From Martinezella lusitana (GTDB lineage Bacteria > Pseudomonadota > Alphaproteobacteria > Rhizobiales > Rhizobiaceae), in the NCBI RefSeq assembly GCF_014207095.1, contig NZ_JACHBG010000004.1:62001-126000 (forward strand): a stretch of 64,000 nucleotides of DNA, read 5' to 3'. Positions 1-8,361 of this stretch are shown piece after piece (the first letter of the stretch is position 1; each line of letters starts with the position of its first letter). The notes under the pieces were generated by a model. That model did not search any database. It was not told the origin of the DNA and saw only the letters and a list, made by a program, of their open reading frames with translations. Made by a program: the position numbers and the translations under genes.

Positions 1-549
1 GAGGGCGGGATCGGAAACCGCGCGGGCAAGCGTCACGCCGCCGCTCAAGAGCGACAGCAGAACAATCGCTCGATCCTCGGCGGCCATCTCACTCCGGCCT
101 GCTCCCGTGCTTTCGGGCAGGCCGGCTGCCACAGCGGCGATGAGCTTCTTAAGTTCTACAGTGTAGGCGCTTCGCGTTTCCTCGTCCGCGCGCATGACAT
201 CCGGGGAGAGGCTGGGCAGGGTGCAGCTCTCGCCGAGCTCGCACGTGCGCTTGTAGCCGAGATAGAAACTGGCGAAGCTTTTCAGCCAGTCGTTCGGCTG
301 CCTTTGGATGAAACCAGCAACTCCCTGACGCAGTTCCTCCAGGCCTTCCACCACTGCGGTGCGGAATGCCTCACCCTTGGATTTGAAGTGCCCGTAAAAG
401 GCGCCGTTGGTGACCCCGGCTGCCTTCGTCAAGGCATCGATCCCCGCACCTCCATAGCCTTCCTGTCTGAAGACTTGTCCGGCGGCGGCGATGACCCGTG
501 TCCGGGTCTCCTGCTTGTGTTCGGCGCTATAGCGCATCGCAAACTCCAT
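1..549 (-). CDS. TetR/AcrR family transcriptional regulator (partial, C-terminus beyond window)
   Basis: An open frame runs from an ATG at 549 to the left window edge without a stop, giving 183 residues of a family usually about 190-200 long. The N-terminus has the TetR helix-turn-helix: a first helix with TRTRVIAAAGQVF, then the recognition part IDALTKAAGVTNGAFYGHF at about residues 36-54. The C-terminal part is the variable ligand-binding and dimer domain. It is divergent from the tautomerase at 658, and the 108-base gap holds an inverted repeat, so it most likely represses itself and that neighbour. The inducing ligand is unknown. The family call is secure; the regulatory target is inferred from position. 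Confidence 0.9.
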   Translation of the reverse strand, partial: MEFAMRYSAEHKQETRTRVIAAAGQVFRQEGYGGAGIDALTKAAGVTNGAFYGHFKSKGEAFRTAVVEGLEELRQGVAGFIQRQPNDWLKSFASFYLGYKRTCELGESCTLPSLSPDVMRADEETRSAYTVELKKLIAAVAAGLPESTGAGRSEMAAEDRAIVLLSLLSGGVTLARAVSDPAL

Positions 550-559
550 TAAGAGCGAT

Positions 560-608
560 CTCTCTTTATGGCTTGCATAGAGAGTAATCGGTGTGTATGC
601 ATAAAGAG
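560..608. promoter_or_regulatory. Candidate TetR operator in the divergent promoter
   Basis: CTCTTTATG at 562-570 is the exact reverse complement of CATAAAGAG at 600-608. A second half-site, GCATAGAGAG, sits at 575-584 and resembles the right arm. Such spaced inverted half-sites between a TetR gene and its divergent neighbour are the usual operator arrangement. Binding is inferred. Confidence 0.5.
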
Positions 609-657
609 CAAACGGTATATATCAGCTGTTGCCACTGGTTCAACAAGGAGATGTCCC

Positions 658-1083
658 ATGCCCATTACGCTTACCATACCTGAAGGATTGCTCTCGTCCG
701 AGGCGCAAGCTCGTGCTTTTGCCCGCCTGACCGATGCGGTGCTCGATGTCGCCGGTCTGACCGGGAACGCTTTCATGACTGCCAATGTCATTGGCTCGAT
801 CAACGTACTTCCCGCCGGGCACGTTCTTGCCGCCGGGAAGCCTATCGCGGCGGCCTTTGTCGAGCTCAAACTGCCCGAGATCGCACTCGCGACCGCGGAA
901 GCCAAGCGAGATTTCATCGAAAAGGCGACCGACGTTATCGAGCAGGCGGCCGGTGGACGGATCAAGCGCGAGCACATCTGGTCGAATATCGTCTATGCGC
1001 CAGAAGGAGCTTGGGGCATCGCCGGGCAGAGCTATAGCAATGCTGATCTGGTAGGCGCCATTCAGAATTCTGCACTATCCTAA
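658..1083 (+). CDS. Tautomerase-superfamily (4-oxalocrotonate tautomerase-like) protein
   Basis: 141 residues. The chosen ATG follows an AAGGAG Shine-Dalgarno (SD) sequence about 7 bases upstream, and it places a proline directly after Met. In the 4-oxalocrotonate tautomerase superfamily the N-terminal amino group of this proline, after Met removal, is the catalytic base. Residues MPITLTIPEG at the start and the later PAGHVLAAGKP stretch fit the longer tautomerase-like members found in proteobacteria. The open frame extends upstream to 568, but that start has no ribosome site and would bury the proline. It is divergent from the TetR gene at 549 and probably under its control. The substrate cannot be read from sequence. 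Confidence 0.72.
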   Translation: MPITLTIPEGLLSSEAQARAFARLTDAVLDVAGLTGNAFMTANVIGSINVLPAGHVLAAGKPIAAAFVELKLPEIALATAEAKRDFIEKATDVIEQAAGGRIKREHIWSNIVYAPEGAWGIAGQSYSNADLVGAIQNSALS

Positions 1084-1175
1084 CGAGATGCTCACTGCCA
1101 TGAGTGGTGAAGCTAGGCGAAAACCGATTGGGTGAGCGCAAGCAGCCTTGATAGTGTTGAAATGGGAGGCAAGAC

Positions 1176-1586
1176 GTGGAACTCGCAAATTATCTGTTCT
1201 TCACGGTGCATTGCGAGGAGGCGCTTGCCTTCTATACCGCGTGCGGGCTCGGTCGAGTGACGCTATTGGTCCGTCACGGCTCGGGCGGGATACCCGTTGC
1301 TGACGAAGCGATGCGGGGCAGGGTGATGCATGCCCGCTTCGAGGGGCCGGGCGTATTATTCTTCGCGTCCGACAATCATGATGCCGAACCCATGCGCGGC
1401 TCGGCTCATATGCTGATGATGGACGATCGGCAGAGTACCGACAGGATTTTTGCCTTATTGGCACAAGGCGGTGTAGTGACCACGCCGCTCGCCGTTCAGC
1501 CATGGGGCAGCTACTACGGCAAGCTGACGGATCGGTTTGGAGTGCAATGGATGTTGGATTGCGCGCAAAGTAATGCCGACCTCTGA
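1176..1586 (+). CDS. VOC-superfamily protein (PhnB/glyoxalase-like)
   Basis: 136 residues from a GTG start with GGGAGG about 6 bases upstream. The order of elements is that of the PhnB-like vicinal-oxygen-chelate fold: an N-terminal YLFFTVHCEEALAFY strand-helix, a central HARFEGPGVLFFASD strand pair, and a C-terminal WGSYYGKLTDRFGVQWML motif typical of the 3-demethylubiquinone methyltransferase-like/PhnB group. These proteins are usually small cytosolic dimers; many have no known reaction. It sits alone between the tautomerase and the methyltransferase, about 90 bases after the former, and could be in the same transcript. The family call is firm; the function is unknown. Confidence 0.8.
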   Translation: MELANYLFFTVHCEEALAFYTACGLGRVTLLVRHGSGGIPVADEAMRGRVMHARFEGPGVLFFASDNHDAEPMRGSAHMLMMDDRQSTDRIFALLAQGGVVTTPLAVQPWGSYYGKLTDRFGVQWMLDCAQSNADL

Positions 1587-1631
1587 CGATGTAAGGCTTT
1601 GGCGTTGGTCGATCGCTGAAAATTAGTCCAG

Positions 1632-1643
1632 TCGTCCGGACGA
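1632..1643. promoter_or_regulatory. Perfect 12-bp palindrome, candidate GntR operator
   Basis: TCGTCCGGACGA at 1632-1643 is a perfect palindrome 64 bases ahead of the methyltransferase start. The methyltransferase and the GntR gene are one base apart and must be co-transcribed, so an autoregulatory GntR site here is the simplest reading. No -35/-10 pair is clear around it. Confidence 0.45.
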
Positions 1644-1707
1644 ATTTGCAATACTGTCACGGAACGATGCTAGCAATATTGCGTTCCACTCCAACAGCGA
1701 GCGCATC

Positions 1708-2394
1708 ATGACAAATGCAGCATCCATCTATGCAACCTGGCATACGGAACCGCAGGGCGATATTGCGATGGCGGAATCGCATAGCCCCTATTGGCGGCAC
1801 TTTATCGAGACGATCCCGGAGCGGGATTTCTCGTCGAAGACGATCCTGGATTTCGGCTGTAATCGCGGCGGCTTCCTGCGACTGCTTTACGGCATGCGGC
1901 CATTTCGCCGTGGCATCGGCATCGATATTGCCTCGGAGTCGGTGGCTGCTGCCGCATCGGCCACTGGCAACATGCCGTTGCAGTTCCATGTGACGACCGA
2001 TCTTTCCCCATTTGCCGATAGTTTTGATGTGGCCTTCAGCTATGAGGTCGTCTATCTCCTGCCGGAGTTGAAGAGGCATGCCGAACAGATGTTTGCGGTG
2101 ATGCGCGATGGCGGCGTCTATTATGCCGTGACCGGTTGCCACAATGAGATGCCGCTCTGGCCGAAATGGCAGGAGTTGATCGGTAATAACAGCAACGCGC
2201 CGGTACAGGATCGTTCCCCCCAGGACTATATCGATGCCTTCTCAGCCGCTGGCTTCGATGTCTCCGTTAAACGGTTCGGTTATGATGGCTTCGTGCGTGC
2301 GACGAAGGATCGGAAATACTATCCGAGCATTCTCGATGCGCTGAGCTATCCGGCCGAATACAAGCTTCTCTTCCGGCTCGAAAAGCGGGTCTGA
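1708..2394 (+). CDS. Class I SAM-dependent methyltransferase
   Basis: 228 residues. The motif ILDFGCNRGGFL at about residues 46-57 is the glycine-rich SAM-binding loop (motif I), followed by the acidic GIGIDIASES strand end that binds the ribose. FDVAFSYEVVYLLPEL matches the post-II/IV region and VMRDGGVYYAV the motif V/VI strand. The C-terminus has a small extra helical part. It is followed one base after its stop by the GntR-family regulator, so the two form an operon. The upstream palindrome at 1632-1643 suggests autoregulation. The acceptor substrate is unknown; the ribosome site is weak. Confidence 0.8.
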   Translation: MTNAASIYATWHTEPQGDIAMAESHSPYWRHFIETIPERDFSSKTILDFGCNRGGFLRLLYGMRPFRRGIGIDIASESVAAAASATGNMPLQFHVTTDLSPFADSFDVAFSYEVVYLLPELKRHAEQMFAVMRDGGVYYAVTGCHNEMPLWPKWQELIGNNSNAPVQDRSPQDYIDAFSAAGFDVSVKRFGYDGFVRATKDRKYYPSILDALSYPAEYKLLFRLEKRV

Positions 2395-2395
2395 T

Positions 2396-3124
2396 ATGGA
2401 AATGATCGATCGCAAGGGCGGCAGCGCCCTCTGGCGTCAGATCGGCGAGATCCTGGCGGCTGATATCGCTGCCGGGACTTTCGCTCCCGGCGAGAGATTA
2501 CCGACGGAGCCCGAACTGATGCAGCGTTTCGGCGTCAGCCGTTTCACCGTGCGGCAAGCGCTGGGGCATCTGGAGCAACGCGGGCTTGTGCGTGCTGAAC
2601 AGGGGCGGGGAACTTTCGTCCACAGGGGCGTGCTCGACTATACGCTCTCCAAGCGCACACGCTTTCATAAGAACCTGATCGAACAGGGCTTCGAACCGGG
2701 TGGCGAACTGCTCGTTCACGAGATCGTGCCGGCAACGGAGCGAGTGGCGGCTCAGTTGAAGATCGCATCAGGTGCGCCGGTTATCCATCGCCGTGGTGTC
2801 ATGACGGCGGACGGTGTCCCGGTCGAGCTAGGGGATACCTATTATCCTTCGGAGCGTTTTCCTGATTTCGACAAGGCGCGATTGTTGTATCCGACGATAA
2901 CCGCGGCGCTCGCGAGCTATGGCGTTACAGACTATGAGCGGCTGTCCACCGAGATCGAGGCACGCATGCCCTCGGCAGAGGAGGCTCGATTGCTGCGGCA
3001 ACCGAAGTCCGTTCCGCTGCTCATCACGCGCAAGGTCGACGTCGACGCCGGCGGCATACCGATCGCTTTTGCCGAATCGATGTGGTCAGCGGACCGCGTG
3101 ATATTCAACGCCGAACTCAGATAG
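2396..3124 (+). CDS. GntR/HutC-family regulator with UTRA domain, PhnF-like
   Basis: 242 residues. The N-terminal winged helix-turn-helix is clear (ALWRQIGEILAADIAAGTF, then LPTEPELMQRFGVSRFTVRQ and GLVRAEQGRGTFV, residues about 11-77). A UTRA effector domain fills residues 90-240. The linker signature LSKRTRFHKNLIEQGFEPG resembles PhnF, the phosphonate-operon repressor. However, no phosphonate lyase genes lie nearby, so the effector is not assumed to be a phosphonate. It starts one base after the methyltransferase stop and probably controls that pair through the palindrome at 1632-1643. GntR/UTRA membership is firm; PhnF kinship is a resemblance only. Confidence 0.88.
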   Translation: MEMIDRKGGSALWRQIGEILAADIAAGTFAPGERLPTEPELMQRFGVSRFTVRQALGHLEQRGLVRAEQGRGTFVHRGVLDYTLSKRTRFHKNLIEQGFEPGGELLVHEIVPATERVAAQLKIASGAPVIHRRGVMTADGVPVELGDTYYPSERFPDFDKARLLYPTITAALASYGVTDYERLSTEIEARMPSAEEARLLRQPKSVPLLITRKVDVDAGGIPIAFAESMWSADRVIFNAELR

Positions 3125-3129
3125 TGAAG

Positions 3130-3480
3130 TCAGCGATGTGAGAGGATGTTGACGATTTTCCCAAATGGGTCGCGGACGTAGAAACGACGGACGCCCCAGG
3201 GTTCGTCCGTCAGGTCATAGACTATGCTCAAACCCATTAATGTGGCTCGTTGATAGAGCGTATCGACATCATCGACCTCGATTGAGAGATCTGGGACGAT
3301 CGTTCCTGAGCCGCCTTCGCTGGCGACGCTGATCTGCGGGACGGTTGCCGACTCGGAGGCGAAGGTGAGGATCCAGCCGTGATCCATGACGATGTCGAGG
3401 CCGAGCAGCTCGCTATAGAAGAGGCGGGCGCTAGCAGGGTCGGCGGCTGACAGATTTGGGATGATACGTAGAACGGTCAC
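3130..3480 (-). CDS. VOC-family (glyoxalase/bleomycin-resistance-like) protein
   Basis: 116 residues from a GTG start with GGGAGAA upstream. The fold signature is a single vicinal-oxygen-chelate unit: IIPNLSAADPASARLFYSEL at the N-terminus, a central LSIEVDDVDTLYQRA repeat, and a C-terminal WGVRRFYVRDPFGKIVNIL. That last motif carries the Arg/Asp-Pro-x-Gly turn usual in the family. Glyoxalase I and antibiotic-binding proteins share this fold, so the reaction or ligand cannot be named. Convergent with the GntR gene, the two stops being 5 bases apart. It lies downstream of ribH on the same strand, but a terminator-like hairpin separates them. Confidence 0.82.
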   Translation of the reverse strand: MTVLRIIPNLSAADPASARLFYSELLGLDIVMDHGWILTFASESATVPQISVASEGGSGTIVPDLSIEVDDVDTLYQRATLMGLSIVYDLTDEPWGVRRFYVRDPFGKIVNILSHR

Positions 3481-3570
3481 TGACTTCTCCCTTCAGGGCT
3501 GCTCTGCATGCCACGGAGGCTCCGGGCCGCTCCATCTGCCTGATCCCCGCAATTTCGCCGGGAAGGGCGT

Positions 3571-3605
3571 TTTGGAAAATGGAGGCGGGCTTGCGCCGCG
3601 CCTCC
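3571..3605 (-). terminator. Probable terminator of ribH
   Basis: On the minus strand GGAGGCG pairs with CGCCTCC (3581-3587 with 3599-3605) and the stem is followed by ATTTTCC. It sits 12 bases beyond the ribH stop, so it most likely ends the riboswitch-controlled transcript. Confidence 0.6.
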
Positions 3606-3616
3606 ACCGAGACGGC

Positions 3617-4105
<489 letters not shown>

Positions 4106-4146
4106 TCAAGGGTTGTTGTCAAATATCCCTTGGGCGAACACGCAGA

Positions 4147-4180
4147 GTCGCAGCACCCCTCGCGCGGAAGAGGGTGCGAC
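4147..4180 (-). promoter_or_regulatory. Expression-platform hairpin after the FMN riboswitch
   Basis: On the transcript GTCGCA-CCCTC pairs with GAGGG...TGCGAC, with a 4-base bulge, directly downstream of the aptamer. No U-run follows, so control is more likely at translation start or by Rho than by an intrinsic terminator. The mechanism is an inference. Confidence 0.5.
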
Positions 4181-4187
4181 ACAGCTT

Positions 4188-4327
4188 GCTCTCTTCCATC
4201 CGGACTATACCGTCGGCTCCGGCCTCTCACCGGATCTGCTGACCCTTCCGAAAGCTCGGAAGGCGCTCGCGGGCTCGGGGAAAATCCCCATACCGCCGGT
4301 GGGGAATTGCACCCCGCCCTGAGAACG
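4188..4327 (-). promoter_or_regulatory. FMN riboswitch (RFN element) upstream of ribH
   Basis: The minus strand carries the conserved RFN blocks in order: AGGGCGGGGTGCAATTCCCC, ACCGGCGGT, GAGCCCGCGAGCG, GTCAGCAGATCCGGTG, GCCGGAGCCGACGGT and AGTCCGGATGGAAGAGAGC. The outer stem closes through TTCTC and GAGAG. All core residues of the six-stem FMN aptamer are present. It precedes ribH by about 95 bases and would sense FMN and reduce RibH output. It follows directly after the terminator of the ABC operon, so it must have its own promoter near 4330-4360, which I could not assign. Confidence 0.95.
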
Positions 4328-4360
4328 CGTGGACTATAAATGCATTTCGACAGGGAAATC

Positions 4361-4392
4361 AAAGAAAAACGCCGGCCTTTTGAGCCGACGTT
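4361..4392 (-). terminator. Intrinsic terminator of the ABC-transporter operon
   Basis: Minus-strand stem AACGTCGGC / GCCGGCGTT, with one mismatch, followed by TTTTTC. It lies 45 bases after the ATPase stop and just before the riboswitch leader. Confidence 0.8.
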
Positions 4393-4436
4393 CGCGATTA
4401 TTTTTCCAAAGTTGCCCCGTCAGACAGGGCTACCTC

Positions 4437-5498
4437 TCAATCCTGGATGACCAGCAGATCGGAGGAGGCGAAGCGTAACGTGACCCTCTCGCCGACGCTC
4501 GGAGGCATCATGCCCGGGCTGTTGAACATGTCGAAGGAAATCGTGTTGCCAGCGACATTCATGCGGGTACGGATGACCGAGCCTAGGAAGTGTGCCGAGG
4601 AAACCTCGCCGGTGAGCGCCGTGTCGCCCTTGGCCGATTCCGCCAGAGAGCCAGCTTCCGGACGCAGAGCGAGCGATACGGTATCGCCTGCCTTATAGGC
4701 CGTGACCGACTGCTTCAGGGTGACGCCCTGGTCGCCGATCATGATGCGGTTGCTGTCGGGATCGATAACCTTGCCTTCGATGAGGTTCAGCGTGCCGACG
4801 AAGGACGCGACGAAACGCGTTGCCGGCTTGTTGTAGATCTCAAAGGGCGTGCCGATCTGATCGGCGCGGCCCGCGTTCATCACGACGATGCGGTCGGAGA
4901 TGGACAGCGCTTCTTCCTGATCGTGAGTGACGAAGACGGTGGTGATGCCGAGCTGCTGTTGGATGGCGCGGATTTCTTCGCGCAGTGAGATACGGATCTT
5001 GGCATCGAGCGCCGAGAGCGGCTCATCGAGCAGGAGGACCTGCGGCTTGACGGCGATGGCGCGGGCAAGCGCCACGCGCTGCTGCTGGCCGCCGGACATT
5101 TGGTAAGGATAGCGGCCGGCGAGATGGTCGAGCTTGATGAGAGCAAGCATCTCCTTGACGCGCTTGTCGATGTCGGGCTTCGACATGCCGGCGACCTTGA
5201 GGCCGAAGGCGACGTTGTCATGCACTGTCATGTTCGGGAACAGGGCATAAGCCTGGAACACCATGCCGATGTTGCGCTGGTTCGGCTTCAACGGCCGCTG
5301 ATCCTTGCCGTTGATCATCAGCGTACCGGCAGTCGGAGTTTCGAAACCGGCGATCATGCGCAGCACGGTCGTCTTGCCGCAGCCCGATGGGCCGAGGAAG
5401 GAGACGAATTCCCCCTTTTCGATTTGCATGTTGAAATCGTGAACGACCTGAATGTCGCCGAAGGACTTCTTGATGTGGGTGAGTTCGAGAAAAGCCAT
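4437..5498 (-). CDS. ABC transporter ATP-binding protein (PotA/FbpC-like)
   Basis: 353 residues. Walker A GPSGCGKTT (about 36-44), Q-loop VFQAYALFPNM, signature MSGGQQQRVALARAI, Walker B LLLDEPLSALDAKIR and H-loop VTHDQEEA are all intact. A C-terminal TOBE domain (about 240-353) is typical of importers for polyamines, iron or other small organic solutes. It is last of four minus-strand genes (binding protein, two permeases, ATPase), 11 bases after the second permease, and a terminator follows. The ATPase drives uptake at the inner membrane. The solute cannot be read from the ATPase; the divergent catabolic genes suggest an amine or amino-acid-related compound. Confidence 0.92.
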   Translation of the reverse strand: MAFLELTHIKKSFGDIQVVHDFNMQIEKGEFVSFLGPSGCGKTTVLRMIAGFETPTAGTLMINGKDQRPLKPNQRNIGMVFQAYALFPNMTVHDNVAFGLKVAGMSKPDIDKRVKEMLALIKLDHLAGRYPYQMSGGQQQRVALARAIAVKPQVLLLDEPLSALDAKIRISLREEIRAIQQQLGITTVFVTHDQEEALSISDRIVVMNAGRADQIGTPFEIYNKPATRFVASFVGTLNLIEGKVIDPDSNRIMIGDQGVTLKQSVTAYKAGDTVSLALRPEAGSLAESAKGDTALTGEVSSAHFLGSVIRTRMNVAGNTISFDMFNSPGMMPPSVGERVTLRFASSDLLVIQD

Positions 5499-5509
5499 GG
5501 TGAGAAGCC

Positions 5510-6298
5510 TTACGCCTTAATCGGAGCAGATTTTGAGAAACGGGAAACGAGCTGCAACAGGCCCATGCTGAGCCAGGTAACGGCAAGTGCGATGATGGCA
5601 AGGGCGGAGGGCTCGTAAGCTCTATTGGCGCCCATGAGCTGCATATAGGGCCCGAACGCCGGACGATTGAGCAGCGACGCCATGGTGAATTCGCCCATGA
5701 CGATCGCGAGTGTGATGAACGCTCCGGAAAGCACACCGCTCATGACATTTGGAAAGATGCATTTGAACATGATGGTTGTCCATTTTGCACCAAGGCTTTC
5801 GGCAGCCTCCGTCAGCGTGCCGACATCAATGGTACGCATCGCCGTATCGACAGAACGATACATATAGGGCAGCGATAACACAATGTAGGAGCAGACGAGC
5901 AGAATGTTCGTCGTCGAATTATAGCCTGTCAGCGGCAGAATCGACGACGAATTATAGAGCCGCAGATAGCCGAAGACGATGACGATGGCGGGAATGACCA
6001 GCGGCATCAGGGTGATGAATTCCACGACAGGGCGAAGCTGCGGCAGCCGCAGCCTTACCCAGTATGCGGTGGGCACGACGAGCAGCATGCCGAAGATAAT
6101 GGTCAGGAGCGCCATCAGCATCGAGAAGCCAAAGGCCGTTATGAAGCCGAAATCCGAAAAGACGGACGCATAGGCGTCGAAGCTGTAGGCGTTGCGCCGC
6201 ATGCGCAGCGAGAATTCCATTGTACCGATGAGCGGCACCAGGAAGTAGATGAGGCCGATGGCAACCGCGACCCAGGCGAAGAATTTTTGCAGCTTCAT
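5510..6298 (-). CDS. ABC transporter permease (inner-membrane subunit 2)
   Basis: 262 residues, about six membrane segments. It is a binding-protein-dependent permease of the PotC type. The EAA-loop region reads EAAESLGAKWTTIMFKCIFP around residue 170 and would dock on the ATPase. The ATG at 6298 overlaps the stop of the preceding permease by 4 bases (ATGA), typical of translational coupling. A GTG three codons upstream at 6307 is also possible. It pairs with the first permease to make the translocation pore. Family and topology are firm; the solute is unknown. Confidence 0.9.
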   Translation of the reverse strand: MKLQKFFAWVAVAIGLIYFLVPLIGTMEFSLRMRRNAYSFDAYASVFSDFGFITAFGFSMLMALLTIIFGMLLVVPTAYWVRLRLPQLRPVVEFITLMPLVIPAIVIVFGYLRLYNSSSILPLTGYNSTTNILLVCSYIVLSLPYMYRSVDTAMRTIDVGTLTEAAESLGAKWTTIMFKCIFPNVMSGVLSGAFITLAIVMGEFTMASLLNRPAFGPYMQLMGANRAYEPSALAIIALAVTWLSMGLLQLVSRFSKSAPIKA

Positions 6299-7185
6299 TT
6301 CTGCCACCGTTCAGCGCGCATGCGCATCAAAATATAAATGACGTTCGAAATGCCGGTGATAACGATCATGCCGAGCGCCAACGCATAGCCCAGATTGGCA
6401 TTGTGCAGCACGTCGCCGCGGATCTGCGCATAGAGCACGATCGGAACGATATTCAGTGAGCTGCCGGTGAGTGCAATTGCCGTCGCAATGGCGCCGAACG
6501 AATTTGCAAACAGCAGCAGCGTCGTGCCAAGCAGGCTCGGCCACAGGATCGGCAGGGCGACCATCCGCCAATATTGTCCGTTGGTTGCGCCCAGAATGGA
6601 GGCCGCTTCACGCCATTCCTTCTTCATGCCGTCGAGCGCCGGCGTAATGATCAGCACCATCAACGGGATCTGGAAGTACATGTAGGTGATGGTCAGGCCG
6701 AAGAAGCTCAGCAGGTTGAAGCCTGTGCCATAGAGATTGAAGCCGAAATGAGCGAGCAATATCGTAACGAGACCCTGGCGGCCCAGCGTGGCAATAAACG
6801 AGAAGGCCAGCGGCACGCCGGCGAAATTCGATGCGACCCCCGAGAAGGTCAGAAAGGCATGACGGATCCAGGTGGGAAGCCCGCCCAGGACAAGCGCCCA
6901 AGCCAGGTAAAAGCCTATAATCGCACCACCGAGCGCCGAAGCGACAGAGATTTTGATACTGATCAAATAGGCGCTCATGATCGTCGGCGTGAACAGGTCG
7001 GCGATGTTCTTGAGCGTAAAGCTTCCGTCCGGCGTCAGGAAAGCGCCGGCGACCAGATAGACCGTCGGTAGAATCAGAAACAGCAATGCGAAGATGAGGA
7101 AGGGCGCGATGCCCATCCAGTCGACAACCACGCGCTTGTTGATCATCGGAGTGGAACTGACCGTTGATGTTGTGACGATACTCAT
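6295..7185 (-). CDS. ABC transporter permease (inner-membrane subunit 1)
   Basis: 296 residues, six or seven predicted membrane segments, PotB-like. The conserved cytoplasmic loop is EAASILGATNGQYWRMVALP (about residues 190-209). A hydrophilic N-terminal tail of about 25 residues precedes the first membrane segment. It is separated from the binding-protein gene by 72 bases that hold a strong hairpin, which probably makes permease expression lower than that of the binding protein. The stop overlaps the next permease start. It would form the heterodimeric channel with that protein. Confidence 0.9.
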   Translation of the reverse strand: MSIVTTSTVSSTPMINKRVVVDWMGIAPFLIFALLFLILPTVYLVAGAFLTPDGSFTLKNIADLFTPTIMSAYLISIKISVASALGGAIIGFYLAWALVLGGLPTWIRHAFLTFSGVASNFAGVPLAFSFIATLGRQGLVTILLAHFGFNLYGTGFNLLSFFGLTITYMYFQIPLMVLIITPALDGMKKEWREAASILGATNGQYWRMVALPILWPSLLGTTLLLFANSFGAIATAIALTGSSLNIVPIVLYAQIRGDVLHNANLGYALALGMIVITGISNVIYILMRMRAERWQK

Positions 7186-7220
7186 GATGGTCCAATCCGC
7201 GGCGCCGAGAAAATGGAAAA

Positions 7221-7242
7221 CCTCCCCGTCGAAACGGGGAGG
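7221..7242 (-). promoter_or_regulatory. Intercistronic UUCG-loop hairpin between binding protein and permeases
   Basis: CCTCCCCGT at 7221-7229 pairs perfectly with ACGGGGAGG at 7234-7242. On the transcript the 9-bp stem closes a UUCG tetraloop and is followed by UUUUCC. It may act as a partial terminator or 3'-end protector, leaving more binding-protein than permease mRNA. Confidence 0.7.
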
Positions 7243-7257
7243 CGATGTCTCGTTTGA

Positions 7258-8361
7258 TTACTGTACGTTCGAACCGACGACAGAATCCCACTTAGTGGTG
7301 ATGGCGGCCTTGCCGGCAGCCTGCTCGTCGAGCGTCGGGAATACAGCCTTTTCATAGGCGGCAGCCGGCGGCAGCTTGTCGAGAAGCTCCTGCGGGATCT
7401 TCTTGTTCTTCGCCAGATCGTTGAAGCGGATCGGGTGGCAATAGCCCTTCAGCCAGCCGATCTGACCTTCGTCGGAATAGAGGAACTCCATCCAGAGCTT
7501 GGCAGCGTTCGGGTGCGGAGCGAAGGCCGAGATCGCCTGGACGTAGACGCCGGCGAGAACGCCCGAAGCTGGAACAGTGACGTCAACCGGCGGATTGCCT
7601 TTCAGGCCGTCGCGCCATTCAAGACCGTTATAGTCCCATGCGACGACGATCGGGGTTGCGCCCTGGGCGAGCGAGGCGGACTTGCCGATGACCGGAACGA
7701 AGTTGCCAGCCTTGTTGAGCTTCGCGAAGTAGTCGAGACCGGCAGCGCCTGCTTTGGTGGCATCCTTTTCGCCGGCAGCTAGGCCAGCGGCGTAGACGGC
7801 CTGAACAGCCTGGTTCGAGGTGCGCGGGTCGCCAGCGAGCGAAACGGTGTTGGCATATTCCGGCTTCAGGAGGTCGGCCCAGTCCTTCGGCGGGTTCTTC
7901 ACGATGTCCTTGTTGGTGACAAAGGTGAGAACGCCGTAGTAGTCGCCGTACCAATAGCCTTCGGCATCCTTGTTGCTGTCCGGAATGGAATCCCAGGTAG
8001 AAACCTTGTAAGGCTGCAGCAGGCCTTCCTTCTTGGCGGTCGGGCCGAAGGAGAGACCGACGTCGATCACGTCAGGAGCCTGCGGGCCTTTGTTGCCCTT
8101 GTTGGCGCGGATTGCTTCGACTTCGTCGCCCGAACCGGCATCCGGGTTGAGCTCGTTGACTTCGATGCCGTACTTGGCCTTGAATGCTGCAATCACGTCG
8201 CCATAACCGCACCAGTTGTGAGGCAGGGCGATCGTGGTCAGCGTGCCTTCCTTCTTGGCGGCAGCGATGAGGTCGGCGCTCGGTTCTGCGGCGGCGATTG
8301 CGCTCGAGGCGACGAGCATCGCGGTCGAGATGGTCAGAAGACGGTGAATTTTCGAGATCAC
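7258..8361 (-). CDS. ABC transporter periplasmic substrate-binding protein
   Basis: 367 residues from a GTG start with AAGGAGG about 7 bases upstream. The frame is open further upstream but without a ribosome site. A Sec signal peptide is clear: basic KIHRL, hydrophobic LLTISTAMLVASSAIAA and a cut near residue 23. The mature protein is an extracellular solute-binding protein of the family-1/PotD-like group, with DLIAAAKKEGTLTTIALPHN near its start and DVIDVGLSFGPTAKKEG following. It delivers the solute to the two permeases. The gene is first in the importer operon, downstream of the RpiR gene on the same strand. The solute is unknown; amine-type compounds fit the neighbours. Confidence 0.9.
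   Translation of the reverse strand: MISKIHRLLTISTAMLVASSAIAAAEPSADLIAAAKKEGTLTTIALPHNWCGYGDVIAAFKAKYGIEVNELNPDAGSGDEVEAIRANKGNKGPQAPDVIDVGLSFGPTAKKEGLLQPYKVSTWDSIPDSNKDAEGYWYGDYYGVLTFVTNKDIVKNPPKDWADLLKPEYANTVSLAGDPRTSNQAVQAVYAAGLAAGEKDATKAGAAGLDYFAKLNKAGNFVPVIGKSASLAQGATPIVVAWDYNGLEWRDGLKGNPPVDVTVPASGVLAGVYVQAISAFAPHPNAAKLWMEFLYSDEGQIGWLKGYCHPIRFNDLAKNKKIPQELLDKLPPAAAYEKAVFPTLDEQAAGKAAITTKWDSVVGSNVQ

Noticed and set aside
2396..3124. Naming the GntR gene phnF and inferring phosphonate use
   Set aside because: The linker resembles PhnF, but no phn gene is nearby, so the symbol was not given.
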